Shown: positions 24,955 through 35,200, numbered from the stretch's first letter. The stretch: 64,000 bases of DNA from Acetispira formosa (nom. nud.) (GCA_023525915.1 CP026657.1:372001-436000); one strand, 5' to 3'. Translations and numbers: made by a program. Notes: a model not told the origin generated them from the letters alone.

Positions 24955-25413
24955 ATGTCTAAAAAGTCGCAAAATGTTAAGCCGTCATCACCACCAAACA
25001 CCAACATTTCACCCGAAACAATCATTGATTTCACAGAAAAACTGCAAGAATTAACCGAAGCCGTTCTGGCCCTAAGCCAACCATCCTCCACTACGGAGGA
25101 ACCATCCCGCAAGAAAAAAGAACCTGATCAGATTCGTTGCTATCGCGTACCGGGGCGGGTGGTTCGTGAAGAACGAGAGTCACTCATTGAATATAAGGCC
25201 GACAACCTTCTGGATATTCTGCAAAAAGCCCACAATGAATTCTTTATCATCTCTTATCTGCTGCGTAACTTCAACGAATGCGAAGATGTAGCCGGCGAAA
25301 TTATGTATCAAATCGGTGACCATCTGGCCCACCCAATCGCTATGCTCAGCCGTCTGTGCGACATGTTTGTCGATTTTCATCCTCAATCCTTTGAATCCGA
25401 CCCAGATTGCTGA
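24955..25413 (+). CDS. Hypothetical protein, 152 aa
   Basis: Not recognised. Residues 1-25 are a Ser/Pro/Asn-rich disordered head, 25-45 a likely amphipathic helix (TEKLQELTEAVLALSQ), 50-65 a Lys/Arg patch, and 65-152 a predicted folded alpha region (NLLDILQKAHNEFFIISYLLRNF, MYQIGDHLAHPIAMLSRLCDM). No signal peptide, membrane segment or Cys motif is present. ATG 24955 has AGAGG upstream. The C-terminal region loosely recalls small proteobacterial proteins of unknown function with a similar helical core. Convergent with corC. Its isolation behind a 690-base repeat-rich stretch could mean recent acquisition, but base use is not obviously foreign. Confidence 0.6.
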   Translation: MSKKSQNVKPSSPPNTNISPETIIDFTEKLQELTEAVLALSQPSSTTEEPSRKKKEPDQIRCYRVPGRVVREERESLIEYKADNLLDILQKAHNEFFIISYLLRNFNECEDVAGEIMYQIGDHLAHPIAMLSRLCDMFVDFHPQSFESDPDC

Positions 25414-25414
25414 T

Positions 25415-25449
25415 AAAAAAAGCGCCCCCGACATCACGTCAGGGGCGCT
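25415..25449 (-). terminator. Terminator between the hypothetical gene and corC
   Basis: AGCGCCCC pairs with GGGGCGCT (25421-25428 with 25442-25449). On the minus strand it is followed by TTTTTTT, so it ends corC transcription. It can also act weakly on the plus-strand gene. Confidence 0.75.
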
Positions 25450-25494
25450 GTTCACATCAATTTCGACAAAAAGGGGAAATGACTGAATATAAAA

Positions 25495-26382
25495 TCAGCC
25501 GTTTTCAGCCAAAGCCTCTTCAGCCTCCGGCGGCTGCTCCTCCAGACTCAACTGGCGGATCTCAACCTGCTCAACCTTGCGGTCATCAGCCGCGATAATG
25601 CTGAATAATAAATCCTCCCACAGGATTTCCTCTTTGACCTGCGGAACCCGCCCCACCTGATTAGTCAGAAAGCCACCCAGAGTATCATAATCTCCCTCAG
25701 GCAGATCAACTCCAAGATGCTCACTCAAATCAGATATGGCCGCCTGACCGGTGGCCAAGGTCACCCCCGGCGATAGCTCCGTAAATGGAGCGGCCTCCTC
25801 TTCGTCATATTCATCGTGAATATCGCCCACTATCTCTTCGATAATGTCCTCCATCGTCACCAGACCGGCCGTGCCGCCATATTCATCCAGAACTATGGCC
25901 AAATGGCTTTTCTGATGACGCAATTCACTTAGAACGTCGCCGATTTTCTTATTGCCCGGCACCAGAATGATCGGCCGGATGATGCTGGAAGGAAGCGGCG
26001 TCGCCAAATCCCGCCCCCAGAACTGGAGCAGATCCTTGCCGACAATGAAGCCGCTGATATGATCCATGTCGCCGTCATAGACGGGCAGGCGGGAATATCC
26101 ATCTTCGAGCAAGACGTTGATTACCTCACCAATGGAACAGCCCTGCTCCACCCCAACCATGTCAATGCGCGGGGTCATGATCTGCCGGGCCACAGTATCA
26201 TTGAATTCAACAATACTCTGGATCATCTCGCTGGCGCTCTGCGGAATGATTCCGCTTTCAGCCCCATGATCCAACAAATCGCTGATTTCATCCTCGAAAC
26301 TGGATTGCGACAAAGAGCCTTTTTTGAACAGCTTTACGAGGCGGGAAAAAAAACTTCGATGGGGTGAACTGCCTTCGTCCAA
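25495..26382 (-). CDS. corC: CorC/HlyC-type CBS domain protein
   Basis: 295 aa, soluble. Order: short basic N-terminus, helical lead (residues 25-60), CBS domain 1 (MTPRIDMVGVEQGCS to about 125), CBS domain 2 (IILVPGNKKIGDVLSELRHQKSHLAIVLDEYGG to about 200), and the C-terminal transporter-associated CorC_HlyC domain (from about 215). The family supports Mg/Co efflux or membrane-damage resistance, sensing adenine nucleotides through the CBS pair. The start is unusual: TTG at 26382, chosen because AAGGAGGT lies at ideal distance and no ATG fits. The Gln/Glu/Ala-rich tail (EEQPPEAEEALAENG) is typical. Monocistronic between terminators. Confidence 0.88.
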   Translation of the reverse strand: MDEGSSPHRSFFSRLVKLFKKGSLSQSSFEDEISDLLDHGAESGIIPQSASEMIQSIVEFNDTVARQIMTPRIDMVGVEQGCSIGEVINVLLEDGYSRLPVYDGDMDHISGFIVGKDLLQFWGRDLATPLPSSIIRPIILVPGNKKIGDVLSELRHQKSHLAIVLDEYGGTAGLVTMEDIIEEIVGDIHDEYDEEEAAPFTELSPGVTLATGQAAISDLSEHLGVDLPEGDYDTLGGFLTNQVGRVPQVKEEILWEDLLFSIIAADDRKVEQVEIRQLSLEEQPPEAEEALAENG

Positions 26383-26679
26383 GGCGCTGACCTCCTTGTT
26401 GTTTTACAAATATGCGACACTGTTTTCAGGTGCCAGGATGATTACAAAACCGCCGCCTTTAACACGGCACGTTATAACTACTATAACAGAAACTGAGTCA
26501 TTTTTCCAGTATATCAATACCGGCTCCGGGCCGCCGCCACAATTTTTTCATTAAAACAGCCTTAAAAAAGAGGACCCTTTTAGAATACCCATGGGATATG
26601 ATATAATAAAAAAGCCAATATTCAAAAGCTTTATTCAATTTTTCATTATTTCTAAACTATGGTTAAAAACGGTGATAAT

Positions 26680-27084
26680 ATGAAGAAAAATTTTTCCATT
26701 CTATTGTTGTCCGCAATACTTTTCACCATTCTGGCGGCTCCGGCCTCAGCCCGGCTGGTCGATTTCGGCATATATATCGCCAATGTCCCTCAAAACTGGA
26801 AATATACCAGAAAGGACAACATCACCACCATCATCAGCCCCAATAAGGAATGCGTGCTCATTATCACTGAAGGATTGTCCGTTATTTCCCACAAAAAAAG
26901 AGTGGCCGATATTGTGGAGGAACATGCCCGCATAATCAGGGATCATCCCGATCAGAACGTTACAGTCACGCGTATCCACGGCATCAGAATCGTGGTGACC
27001 ATCCTCGGTGACCACCGAGAGAGAGTGCCGCTTTATTATTCCATAAAATTGAAGGATGAGAGCCAGAAAGTGCCTTATAGGTGA
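26680..27084 (+). CDS. Hypothetical exported protein, 134 aa
   Basis: Signal peptide MKKNFSILLLSAILFTILAAPASA is clear, so the protein leaves the cytoplasm. The mature part (about 110 residues) is a small alpha/beta domain: VDFGIYIANVPQNWKYT, TTIISPNKECVLIITE, a helix (ADIVEEHARIIRDH) and ENIVVTILGD-like strands. The sequence resembles the general shape of DUF1795/PsbP-like lipoprotein-free domains, but I cannot name it. ATG 26680 is preferred over 26659 because GGTGAT lies upstream and the signal then starts at residue 1. The preceding 297 bases hold no other gene. A bidirectional terminator follows. Confidence 0.6.
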   Translation: MKKNFSILLLSAILFTILAAPASARLVDFGIYIANVPQNWKYTRKDNITTIISPNKECVLIITEGLSVISHKKRVADIVEEHARIIRDHPDQNVTVTRIHGIRIVVTILGDHRERVPLYYSIKLKDESQKVPYR

Positions 27085-27167
27085 GGCTGTTCTAAGCAAT
27101 ATAAGTTTTTGCGCATTTTAACGGACCTGTCGGCCGTTTATGCTCAAAGACTTTTGAGGCCCGGTTT

Positions 27168-27205
27168 TAAAAACCCCGCCCGGCCCAAAGCCGAGCGGGG
27201 TTTTC
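27168..27205. terminator. Bidirectional terminator between 26680-27084 and groEL
   Basis: AAAACCCCGC and GCGGGGTTTT pair around a 16-base loop. It has an A-run on one side and a T-run on the other, placed between convergent genes. Confidence 0.85.
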
Positions 27206-27270
27206 CCATTGCAAACCGGGAGCCGTGAACGGCTCCCTTATTTACTGGATCAGGGTAGCACCCCAGGCGA

Positions 27271-28935
<1,665 letters not shown>

Positions 28936-29032
28936 TTAACCCCGGTCGGGGTGATACGCCGCCGCAGCAAAGTCGGGGCGCTGGCAAATCCGGCCGGGAA
29001 AACTCCCGGACCCCTCATGCCGCGTTCAGGGC

Positions 29033-29323
29033 TTAGTTGCTGAAGACGCCGAAAATGTCGTCTTCGCGAAGGATCAGATATTCCTGACCGTCGACTTTGA
29101 TTTCGGTGCCGGCATATTTACCGAACAGAACCGTCTCACCAACTTTGACGCCGGGGGTGACCCTGTTGCCGTTATCCAGAAGTTTGCCTTCGCCAATGGC
29201 GACGACTTTGCCCTGCTGGGGTTTTTCTTTAGCGGTATCAGGAATGATGATACCGCCCTTGGTGGTTTCTTCTTCTTCAAGGCGTTGAACCAGCACACGG
29301 TCCGACAAAGGACGAACGTTCAT
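29033..29323 (-). CDS. groS: Co-chaperonin GroES
   Basis: 96 aa, full length. Starts [19 protein letters not shown], contains the mobile-loop region [19 protein letters not shown] that contacts GroEL, and ends [19 protein letters not shown] upstream of ATG 29323. First gene of the groESL operon, preceded by a sigma-70 promoter and an imperfect CIRCE operator. Confidence 0.99.
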   Translation of the reverse strand: MNVRPLSDRVLVQRLEEEETTKGGIIIPDTAKEKPQQGKVVAIGEGKLLDNGNRVTPGVKVGETVLFGKYAGTEIKVDGQEYLILREDDIFGVFSN

Positions 29324-29386
29324 GTTGCGAGCTCCTTTCAGCTTTCTTTAAAAAATTCCCCGGCTAAGCCTGTCGGGATAAAAATA

Positions 29387-29413
29387 CTAGCACTCTCGTG
29401 CCTTGTCTGCTAA
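29387..29413 (-). promoter_or_regulatory. CIRCE operator (HrcA site), imperfect
   Basis: On the minus strand TTAGCAGAC, nine bases, GAGTGCTAG. The consensus is TTAGCACTC-N9-GAGTGCTAA, so the left arm has two mismatches and the right arm one. It sits just downstream of the groES -10 box, where bound HrcA would block initiation. Confidence 0.75.
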
Positions 29414-29421
29414 CGGTGATA

Positions 29422-29449
29422 AATATAACCATCTGTCAGAACTTGTCAA
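29422..29449 (-). promoter_or_regulatory. Promoter of groES-groEL
   Basis: TTGACA (29444-29449), 16 bases, TATATT (29422-29427), on the minus strand and about 100 bases from the groES start. A strong housekeeping-type promoter, so heat control rests on the adjacent CIRCE site rather than on a special sigma factor. Confidence 0.75.
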
Positions 29450-29768
29450 GCGCTCGAGCGATTTTTTTTTAAAAAATTTTTCCGAAAGGCGTAAATGCAG
29501 GAAATCAGAAGAAAAACAAGAAGAGATTTAAGTCGGGAGGCCATTGAAGAGGGGGGCTCTGCCCCTCCACCCCGCAAGGGGTGAACCCCTTGACCCCACC
29601 GAAATTCCTAAGAAGGAATTTCGGTACGTTAGTTTGGTATGGCTATGGCCGCATCCTTCGCGTGCCAACAAATTTGGTGCCAGTTCAGAGGAGGACTACC
29701 GCTACCTCAGAACTGGTACATTAAGAAAAATAACTGACTTTAGTGGCGGGTTGAAACGCCACCGCCAA

Positions 29769-29876
29769 GAGGGCACCGCTCTTAATACGATGATGGCCGC
29801 CAAAACCAGCGGCCGGGGAAACCCTCACCTAGACGAAGGATGCGCAAGCATCCGTGGGTCCAGGGCTACGCCCTGG
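29769..29876 (-). repeat. Dispersed repeat, copy R3
   Basis: Its core is identical to that of R1. Beyond the core, the segment around 29835-29876 (GGATGCGCAAGCATCC and the CAGGG...CCCTG palindrome) again matches R1. Its outer end supplies the final codons and stop of the GGDEF gene (stop at 29866). The rest of 29450-29768 holds short hairpins (around 29585-29620 and 29675-29720) and no gene with a start signal. Confidence 0.75.
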
Positions 29877-30858
29877 TGCCGGGGGTGCTGCTTACGTGGA
29901 CGGTCCAAGGGTCGCGCTGGCAGACTACGTTTTTGCCGTTGTGCTTGGCTTCATAGAGGGCCGCGTCCGCGCGAGAGATGAATTCACGCGAATCTTCGCC
30001 CGGACGGTATATCGTGCAGCCTACGCTGATCGTTACCTGCCGGTCTATGCCAAAGTCATGCTCCGCCACTATCCGGCGCAGCTTTTCACCCACCAGAAGC
30101 GATTGCGGGAGGCTCGTGTTGGGCGCGATTACCGCGAATTCTTCACCGCCGTAACGCACCGGGGCGTCATTCTTGCGTAAGGAACGCCGCAGAAGTTCGC
30201 CTATCTGAGTCAGGATGGAATCGCCTGTCAGGTGGCCCAGATCATCATTGATTTTTTTGAAATCGTCAATGTCCAGCATCAGAAGGGCCAGATTGGGCGC
30301 ATAGGTGCGGAGGTTGGCAATTTGATTTTGGAGAATGTCCAGAAAAGCCCCGCGATTGTAGAGCTTGGTCAGCGAATCATAGAGGGCTTTCTTTTTGAAA
30401 GAATTGAGGGCGCTGGTGATTTTGCGGCGCTCCAGAAGCTCAACCCTGGCCTTGCGCAGAATACGCACACGCTCGGCATATTCTTCACGAACGGCCTGAA
30501 CCAGAAGAAGCTGGGCGTCGGCCAGCACTCGGGCCGTGGCCGAAAGGGGCAGCTCTTCACCGCTGTCCAATTCCTCCACCCATATGCCGGACGAGATATA
30601 TGAGCCTATTTCAGGCGCGGCCTCAAAAAAATCTTCGGCCTCATCCAGAAAAAATTCCAGCATCGGCGAATACTGCCAGGGGGAATCACAATGAGAGCCG
30701 TCGTCCAACTGGGGGAAAAGCTGGGTATAGAAATACGGAGCCATACCGCAGACCTGATAACCCCTGGATGAGTGGCGCTTCAGGATAGCCACCTCCATGG
30801 TCATCAAAATGTCGAACCCCAGGTTTTGCATCGGGTTGAATTGATCTGAACTATTCAT
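29866..30858 (-). CDS. Diguanylate cyclase (GGDEF domain) protein
   Basis: 330 aa, no membrane segment. Residues 1-130 are a helical N-terminal domain of unknown type with several Cys/Met/Tyr. A coiled segment (EEYAERVRILRKARVELLERR) leads to a GGDEF domain from about 165: LTKLYNRGAFLD, LLMLDIDDFKKINDDLGH, RYGGEEFAVIAP, and ISVGCTIY. The GGEEF active site is intact, so it should make cyclic di-GMP. No RxxD inhibitory site is obvious. It starts two bases after the stop of the Rab-like GTPase gene, so the two are coupled and the GTPase may control its activity. The last few residues (about 10) are encoded by repeat R3. Confidence 0.88.
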   Translation of the reverse strand: MNSSDQFNPMQNLGFDILMTMEVAILKRHSSRGYQVCGMAPYFYTQLFPQLDDGSHCDSPWQYSPMLEFFLDEAEDFFEAAPEIGSYISSGIWVEELDSGEELPLSATARVLADAQLLLVQAVREEYAERVRILRKARVELLERRKITSALNSFKKKALYDSLTKLYNRGAFLDILQNQIANLRTYAPNLALLMLDIDDFKKINDDLGHLTGDSILTQIGELLRRSLRKNDAPVRYGGEEFAVIAPNTSLPQSLLVGEKLRRIVAEHDFGIDRQVTISVGCTIYRPGEDSREFISRADAALYEAKHNGKNVVCQRDPWTVHVSSTPGTRA

Positions 30859-30859
30859 A

Positions 30860-31384
30860 TCATGTGTCCATAGTGGCCGGGGCGTCAGCGTCAACCATCA
30901 TTTCCGCCAGTGCGGAAAAGGCGCTTTCAACGTTCAGCCCGGTCTTGGCGCTGGTCTTTAGAACCGTTATGCCGCTGTTTTTTAAGGATGTCAGAACTTT
31001 ATCGGTTATTTCCCAGGAATCGTTTAAATCTTCCTTATTTATAAGCAAAACATGAGGCGTATTGTGGCCAAGGATATCCAGAGCGGTGTTTCTCAGCATC
31101 AGGGCCACCGAAAGAGTCTCGCCGCGCGTTCCGTCAACCACAAACAGAAGCCCGGCCGCACCTTTGATGTAAGAGGTGTTGACGGCATTATAGTCATCCT
31201 GGCCTTCAAGATCCCACAAAAGCAGATTCATCGGGGTCTCCTGAACAGTCAGGGTCTTTTTACTGACCTTCACTCCCACCGAAGAGAGATAACTGTCGGA
31301 AAAGATAGAGCGCACATATTGCTGGATTAATGCGGTTTTACCGACAGCCAGTGCGCCGAGCATGCATATTTTCTTACTCAGCAT
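30860..31384 (-). CDS. Rab/Ras-like small GTPase
   Basis: 174 aa, a complete small GTPase. G1 GALAVGKT (10-17), G3 DLEGQ (58-62) with the catalytic Gln retained, G4 NKED (about 117), and G5 TSAKTG (about 144). There is no C-terminal prenylation Cys, as expected in bacteria. The overall pattern LLLWDLEGQDDYNAV is that of bacterial Rab-like proteins. Family knowledge: bacterial Ras-like GTPases such as MglA set polarity and work with roadblock-type activators. The next gene encodes a GGDEF protein, and the large OmpA-domain protein 370 bases away contains a segment that could act as a partner. GGTGAA precedes ATG 31384. Confidence 0.88.
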   Translation of the reverse strand: MLSKKICMLGALAVGKTALIQQYVRSIFSDSYLSSVGVKVSKKTLTVQETPMNLLLWDLEGQDDYNAVNTSYIKGAAGLLFVVDGTRGETLSVALMLRNTALDILGHNTPHVLLINKEDLNDSWEITDKVLTSLKNSGITVLKTSAKTGLNVESAFSALAEMMVDADAPATMDT

Positions 31385-31423
31385 AGTTTATATACTTTCA
31401 CCGTTCACCAGCTCACATAGTCT

Positions 31424-31614
31424 GTCGCCTGTCGGCGGCAGGTAGATCGTGCGCCGGTAGAAATCCGTTCACCGTACTCGGACACGCACCGGTCGTCGCC
31501 TGTTCACGGCAAGATGACCGTGCGCCGATAAAAATCCGTTCACTGTACTCGGACACACACTTATTGCCGCCTGTTCACGGCAGGTTGATCGTGCGCCGGT
31601 AAAAGATCCAACTT
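31424..31614. repeat. 71-bp tandem repeat, about 2.7 units
   Basis: Units start at 31424, 31495 and 31566, an exact 71-base period. Each opens with G-Y-CGCCTGT and contains TGCGCCGGTA or a near variant, then a CCGTTCAC...GTACTCGGACAC segment. The last unit is truncated. A solo half-unit lies at 40621-40660. It fills the upstream leader of the GTPase gene. The remaining gap to 31757 shows no gene. Confidence 0.8.
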
Positions 31615-31757
31615 TTACCGGAACCATCCTGAAAATCAAATGAAAATCTAAAGCAGCCGCGCCTGAGAAAGCCGCTTAAATACTACAGATGTACATGAGG
31701 AGCTTGGATTTCAGCCTATCTGACTAAGATCCATTTCTATTTATAGCATTAACTGAT

Positions 31758-34022
31758 CTATTTTTCAATGGCAGTCAGAGGTGTTAAGTGAACCTGGAGC
31801 TCAATTTTCCGGCTGGATTGGTCGCCGCCAGCCGCCGGTTCCTCCCCATCCGCCTTTGACGCGAAATCAGACCCCATGCCATAGTTGGTTATGGGTATGC
31901 GCGAACCGCGCGCATACAGCATGGCCGCCAAGGTTTTGGTGCGCTCCTGGCTCAGTTCATAATTCCGCCTGGCCGAACCGGTGGCGTCGGCATGCCCGTA
32001 AATGGTGAGGCCTATGGACATTTTCAATTCAGAGGCCAATTTCTCCAAGGCCACCAAATCATCAACGGCCGCGTCAAGTTTGGCCAGGTCTTCGGCCACC
32101 GGCACATCCTTATTGACGGGATACAGGATAACAGTGGTGTTGATGCGATCAATCAGGGCATTGACCTCGGCCTCGGCCGCCGCCCGTTTGGCGGCCAGAA
32201 GCTCGGCCTCGGGATCGCGCAGGCGGCTGGTATCCACATCAATTATACCGCTGGTGGCCAGTGATTTTTCCCTGATGAGGCTGATCCATTCGCCGGACGC
32301 CTCGCCTTCAAGGTGCAGTGTGCCGCTTTTATCAATGGCGGCCGTAACGTCCTGGACAGGGTCTTTTATGCCGGTCACCACCAGAGTGTCTATGCCGGGC
32401 AGGGCGATGAGCCGCTCATAGGCGGAAAGGAGCCAGACCAGCGAAGCCTGGCCTGACAGCGTCAGAGTATTGCTGTCGTCATGGTAATCAATGTTCAGCC
32501 CCTCGGGCCGGCCGTCCAGAAATTTTTCAACCCGCCTTTCAACAATCTCAGGGTCCTGGGAGACATAGGGCAAAATCACCAGCCGCAGCCGGTTCATATC
32601 AATGCCCAGCTCCTCCAGGGATGCTTCAGGAGAGTCGGCCAGGTCATCCCTCAGATAGACGACCTCCCAGTTATTGAACAGACTGGTCTCCACCCGCACC
32701 GGAACGAAACCGGAACCGGCGGCATCCGTGTAGATGAGGCGCTCCAGCCGTTTCATTTCACTGTCTTTGTATAAAAATACGCCCACACCTCCTAAAACGA
32801 CGGCCAAGAGCAGGTAGGGCACTATTTTGGCCCAAAGGGGGGTATGGGAATCGGATTTGTATTTGGTCGTCATCAGGCCTTCAACATGCCGCCTCGACGA
32901 GAGGAAGACACTGCTGTCGCCCTTGAAATTTTCTATTTCATCAGCATATTCCATCACCACCAGTTCCAGGGATTTCTGAATATCGACCCGGAGATGGGAG
33001 GGAACCTGCCCGCGAACCACGCAGGCGATATAGGCCAGGGATGAATTGACGACGAAAACATTGACGTCGCCGAATTCAAGGGTGTTGAGGCCGCCCTGGG
33101 CGAAGCTGTCGTTGACGAACTGCTGAACGGCGGTGAACATGGCCGCCACCTGTTCGCCATCCTTGGCCAGGGCGCCTTCGGCCACCAGATGATCGAGAAG
33201 CTCGCCGGTGTCGGTTTTCACCAGAAAGAGCTGTTCGACCTGATATTCCAGGGTATTGAGGAGAACAACCTCACTGAAGGAGCGGCCGGTGCGCAGGGCT
33301 TCCAGCCGCCATTTCAAACCTTTGAGGGAAAAACCCATTTCCAGGGCCCGGCTGAAATCCTGGAACATGCCCTTGATGCTCTCGGCAATGGACCGGCGGA
33401 TGGCCGGGCCGATTACCGGGAAAAGGCTATTAGCCAGTTCGGAAGGATTTTGGCGGACTGAATTGCGCACAATATGGTCGACCGTGGGTTTGAGCACGGT
33501 ATCGAGCCGATTGTCCTTTTTATTGCGCAGGAGTATGGCTTCGGTGATGACCTGGCTGACGGAGCGGGCCCGGCTTTCGGGATCGGAAATGTAATGGTGG
33601 AGGTTTTCCAGGGCGGCGATTTCGCGCCCGAGAATCAGCTCACGCAGCCGCCTGAAATCTTCATCACTGAAGTTGTCGGGCAGAAGCTCATCCAGCCGTC
33701 CGGGCGCGGCCGTCCGGCCCGGCTGGCCGGTTCGGGAAAAATCGGCGGCCTCAGCCTCATCATCGCCCTCAATTATGACGGCCGGTTCATCTCCGTCCTC
33801 AAGCGCCTTGACGCTGTCTTCGGCCGTCTGGTTGACCAGGCGGTCAACCATGGCCAGGAGTTCGTCTTCCGATGTATAACCCGGCGGGGAAACGACCTCG
33901 CCGCCAGTTGGATTTTCCACATCCTCACTGGCTTCATAGCTGTCGGGCGCGGCGTTCCGAAGGGCGTTTTCGGAATCCTGCGGCGCGGTCTGGCCGCCGT
34001 CATGGCTTTTTGTATCACCCAT
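31758..34022 (-). CDS. OmpA-domain membrane protein with large cytoplasmic region
   Basis: 754 aa. Residues 1-100 are acidic and disordered. 105-390 form a helical/mixed cytoplasmic part (LRELILGREIAALENLHHYI, SVSQVITEAILLR, IGPAIRRSIAESIKGMF). Part of it (AMFTAVQQFVNDSF to VVMEYADEI) recalls roadblock/longin-type GTPase-partner folds, though this is inference. One membrane helix follows at about 396-417 (PYLLLAVVLGGVGVFLY). The periplasmic part has a BON-like region and, from about 665, an OmpA peptidoglycan-binding domain (LTIYGHADATGSARRNYELSQERT). Such proteins occur next to Rab-like GTPases in other proteobacteria. It could link cell-wall position to the cytosolic GTPase and GGDEF pair. 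28 bases separate it from the coiled-coil gene. Confidence 0.78.
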   Translation of the reverse strand: MGDTKSHDGGQTAPQDSENALRNAAPDSYEASEDVENPTGGEVVSPPGYTSEDELLAMVDRLVNQTAEDSVKALEDGDEPAVIIEGDDEAEAADFSRTGQPGRTAAPGRLDELLPDNFSDEDFRRLRELILGREIAALENLHHYISDPESRARSVSQVITEAILLRNKKDNRLDTVLKPTVDHIVRNSVRQNPSELANSLFPVIGPAIRRSIAESIKGMFQDFSRALEMGFSLKGLKWRLEALRTGRSFSEVVLLNTLEYQVEQLFLVKTDTGELLDHLVAEGALAKDGEQVAAMFTAVQQFVNDSFAQGGLNTLEFGDVNVFVVNSSLAYIACVVRGQVPSHLRVDIQKSLELVVMEYADEIENFKGDSSVFLSSRRHVEGLMTTKYKSDSHTPLWAKIVPYLLLAVVLGGVGVFLYKDSEMKRLERLIYTDAAGSGFVPVRVETSLFNNWEVVYLRDDLADSPEASLEELGIDMNRLRLVILPYVSQDPEIVERRVEKFLDGRPEGLNIDYHDDSNTLTLSGQASLVWLLSAYERLIALPGIDTLVVTGIKDPVQDVTAAIDKSGTLHLEGEASGEWISLIREKSLATSGIIDVDTSRLRDPEAELLAAKRAAAEAEVNALIDRINTTVILYPVNKDVPVAEDLAKLDAAVDDLVALEKLASELKMSIGLTIYGHADATGSARRNYELSQERTKTLAAMLYARGSRIPITNYGMGSDFASKADGEEPAAGGDQSSRKIELQVHLTPLTAIEK

Positions 34023-34050
34023 ATAACCGCGCCGCGCCTTTCACGCCATA

Positions 34051-34971
34051 TCAATAATTATCGGCGCTGCCGATGTGCATCACCGGAGGCATTTCCTCCT
34101 GGTGCTCATGATGTTCATGGTTTTCATGATATTCGTGGTGCTCGCCGTCATGATTTTCGGCCTGCTGTTCATCCTGGCGGAGTTCACTCTCATATTCGTC
34201 ATGATCATCGCTGAAATGGGCCGGGGAATCATCCTGGCGGGGGCTTTCGTGAACGCCCATATTTTCCTCATTCCAGGGTTTGGACAGACCGCCAACCATT
34301 TCCGCGAACATGGAAGTGAGGGAGGAACGGTAGACCATATCGGAGCGAATCTGGGCGGCCGTTTTGGCCAGTACGGTCAGAGCGTCGCTGTATTTGGTCT
34401 CGATCTTGTCGGTCAGGCTGCCGCTTTCGGTCAACAGAAGGGCCCGGAGGTCGCGCTCGGCCGTGTCGATGGTGTTGGCCAGCTTGGTCAGCTTGCGTTC
34501 GAAAGTCTCGGTCATGTTGCCGATATCAGTGTTGATCTGATTGACGGCTTCGAGCCTCTGACGCTCTTCACTTTTCAGGCCTTCGACGCGCTCATGCTCT
34601 TCTTTGCGCTGGGCTTCGGTGCGCTCGTTAATCTCATTGCGGATAGCCTCGGTCCTTTCGCGGGACTCGGCTTTCAGAGCCTCTATGCGCTCCCTCTGCT
34701 CGGCTTTCTGGGCGGCGTCGCGTTCTTCCTGTTCCTGGCGGAGGCGGGACAGGAGCGACGACACTTCGCTCTTCATGAAATTTTCCAAGGAATCTAATCG
34801 TTTTTTCAGGGAATCCTTAACATCATGGATCTCCCTTAAAAGCCTTTCCTCCTGTCGTTTAAAGCGCACTTCCATGTCTTTCAACTGAGCGCCGAACAAC
34901 AATTCGCGAACCTGCTCCATGGGAGCGTCCGCCGCCTGATCCTTAGGGCCCTGATTGTAACGATTGTCCAT
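34051..34971 (-). CDS. Long coiled-coil protein with His-rich tail
   Basis: 306 aa, no signal peptide. Residues 20-215 are nearly all charged helix with heptad character (Glu/Arg repeats such as RERTEAIRNEINERTEAQRK), i.e. a long rod. Residues 215-250 are a more hydrophobic segment (MVYRSSLTSMFAEMVGGL). The last 50 residues are acidic and His-rich (EHHEYHENHEHHEHQEE), a possible metal-binding tail, ending MHIGSADNY. GGAAAGAG precedes ATG 34971. It is the first gene of a unit with the OmpA-domain protein, which suggests a cytoplasmic scaffold that joins the membrane protein to the GTPase system. Exact function unknown. Confidence 0.72.
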   Translation of the reverse strand: MDNRYNQGPKDQAADAPMEQVRELLFGAQLKDMEVRFKRQEERLLREIHDVKDSLKKRLDSLENFMKSEVSSLLSRLRQEQEERDAAQKAEQRERIEALKAESRERTEAIRNEINERTEAQRKEEHERVEGLKSEERQRLEAVNQINTDIGNMTETFERKLTKLANTIDTAERDLRALLLTESGSLTDKIETKYSDALTVLAKTAAQIRSDMVYRSSLTSMFAEMVGGLSKPWNEENMGVHESPRQDDSPAHFSDDHDEYESELRQDEQQAENHDGEHHEYHENHEHHEHQEEMPPVMHIGSADNY

Positions 34972-35110
34972 AACTCTTTCCTGTTCTGCTGAATGCCTAA
35001 TTTATGGAATATAGAAATAGATAAACCAGCTACTGACTACGAACTGATGATTTATCTGATTGTCTCCCGATCTCCTATTATAATGGATCTTAAAAATCTG
35101 GCAAGCGCTA

Positions 35111-35200
35111 TGTGCGTGGCCCGCACGGGGCTATGTCTGGGGGAGGGTTTCCCCGGGCGTTGGTATTGGCGGCCATCATCGTATTAAGAGCGTTGCCCCC
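35111..35200 (+). repeat. Dispersed repeat, copy R4
   Basis: Plus-oriented copy with the conserved core at 35168-35200, identical there to R2. It begins with a GTGCG...CGCAC palindrome. It lies 59 bases upstream of hairpin D. Confidence 0.75.

Noticed and set aside
29544..29981. 145-aa plus-strand frame crossing repeat R3
   Set aside because: No start signal; it covers repeat sequence and the antisense of the GGDEF gene.
31424..31614. CRISPR-like array
   Set aside because: Units are 71 bp and tandem without unique spacers, and no cas gene is present.
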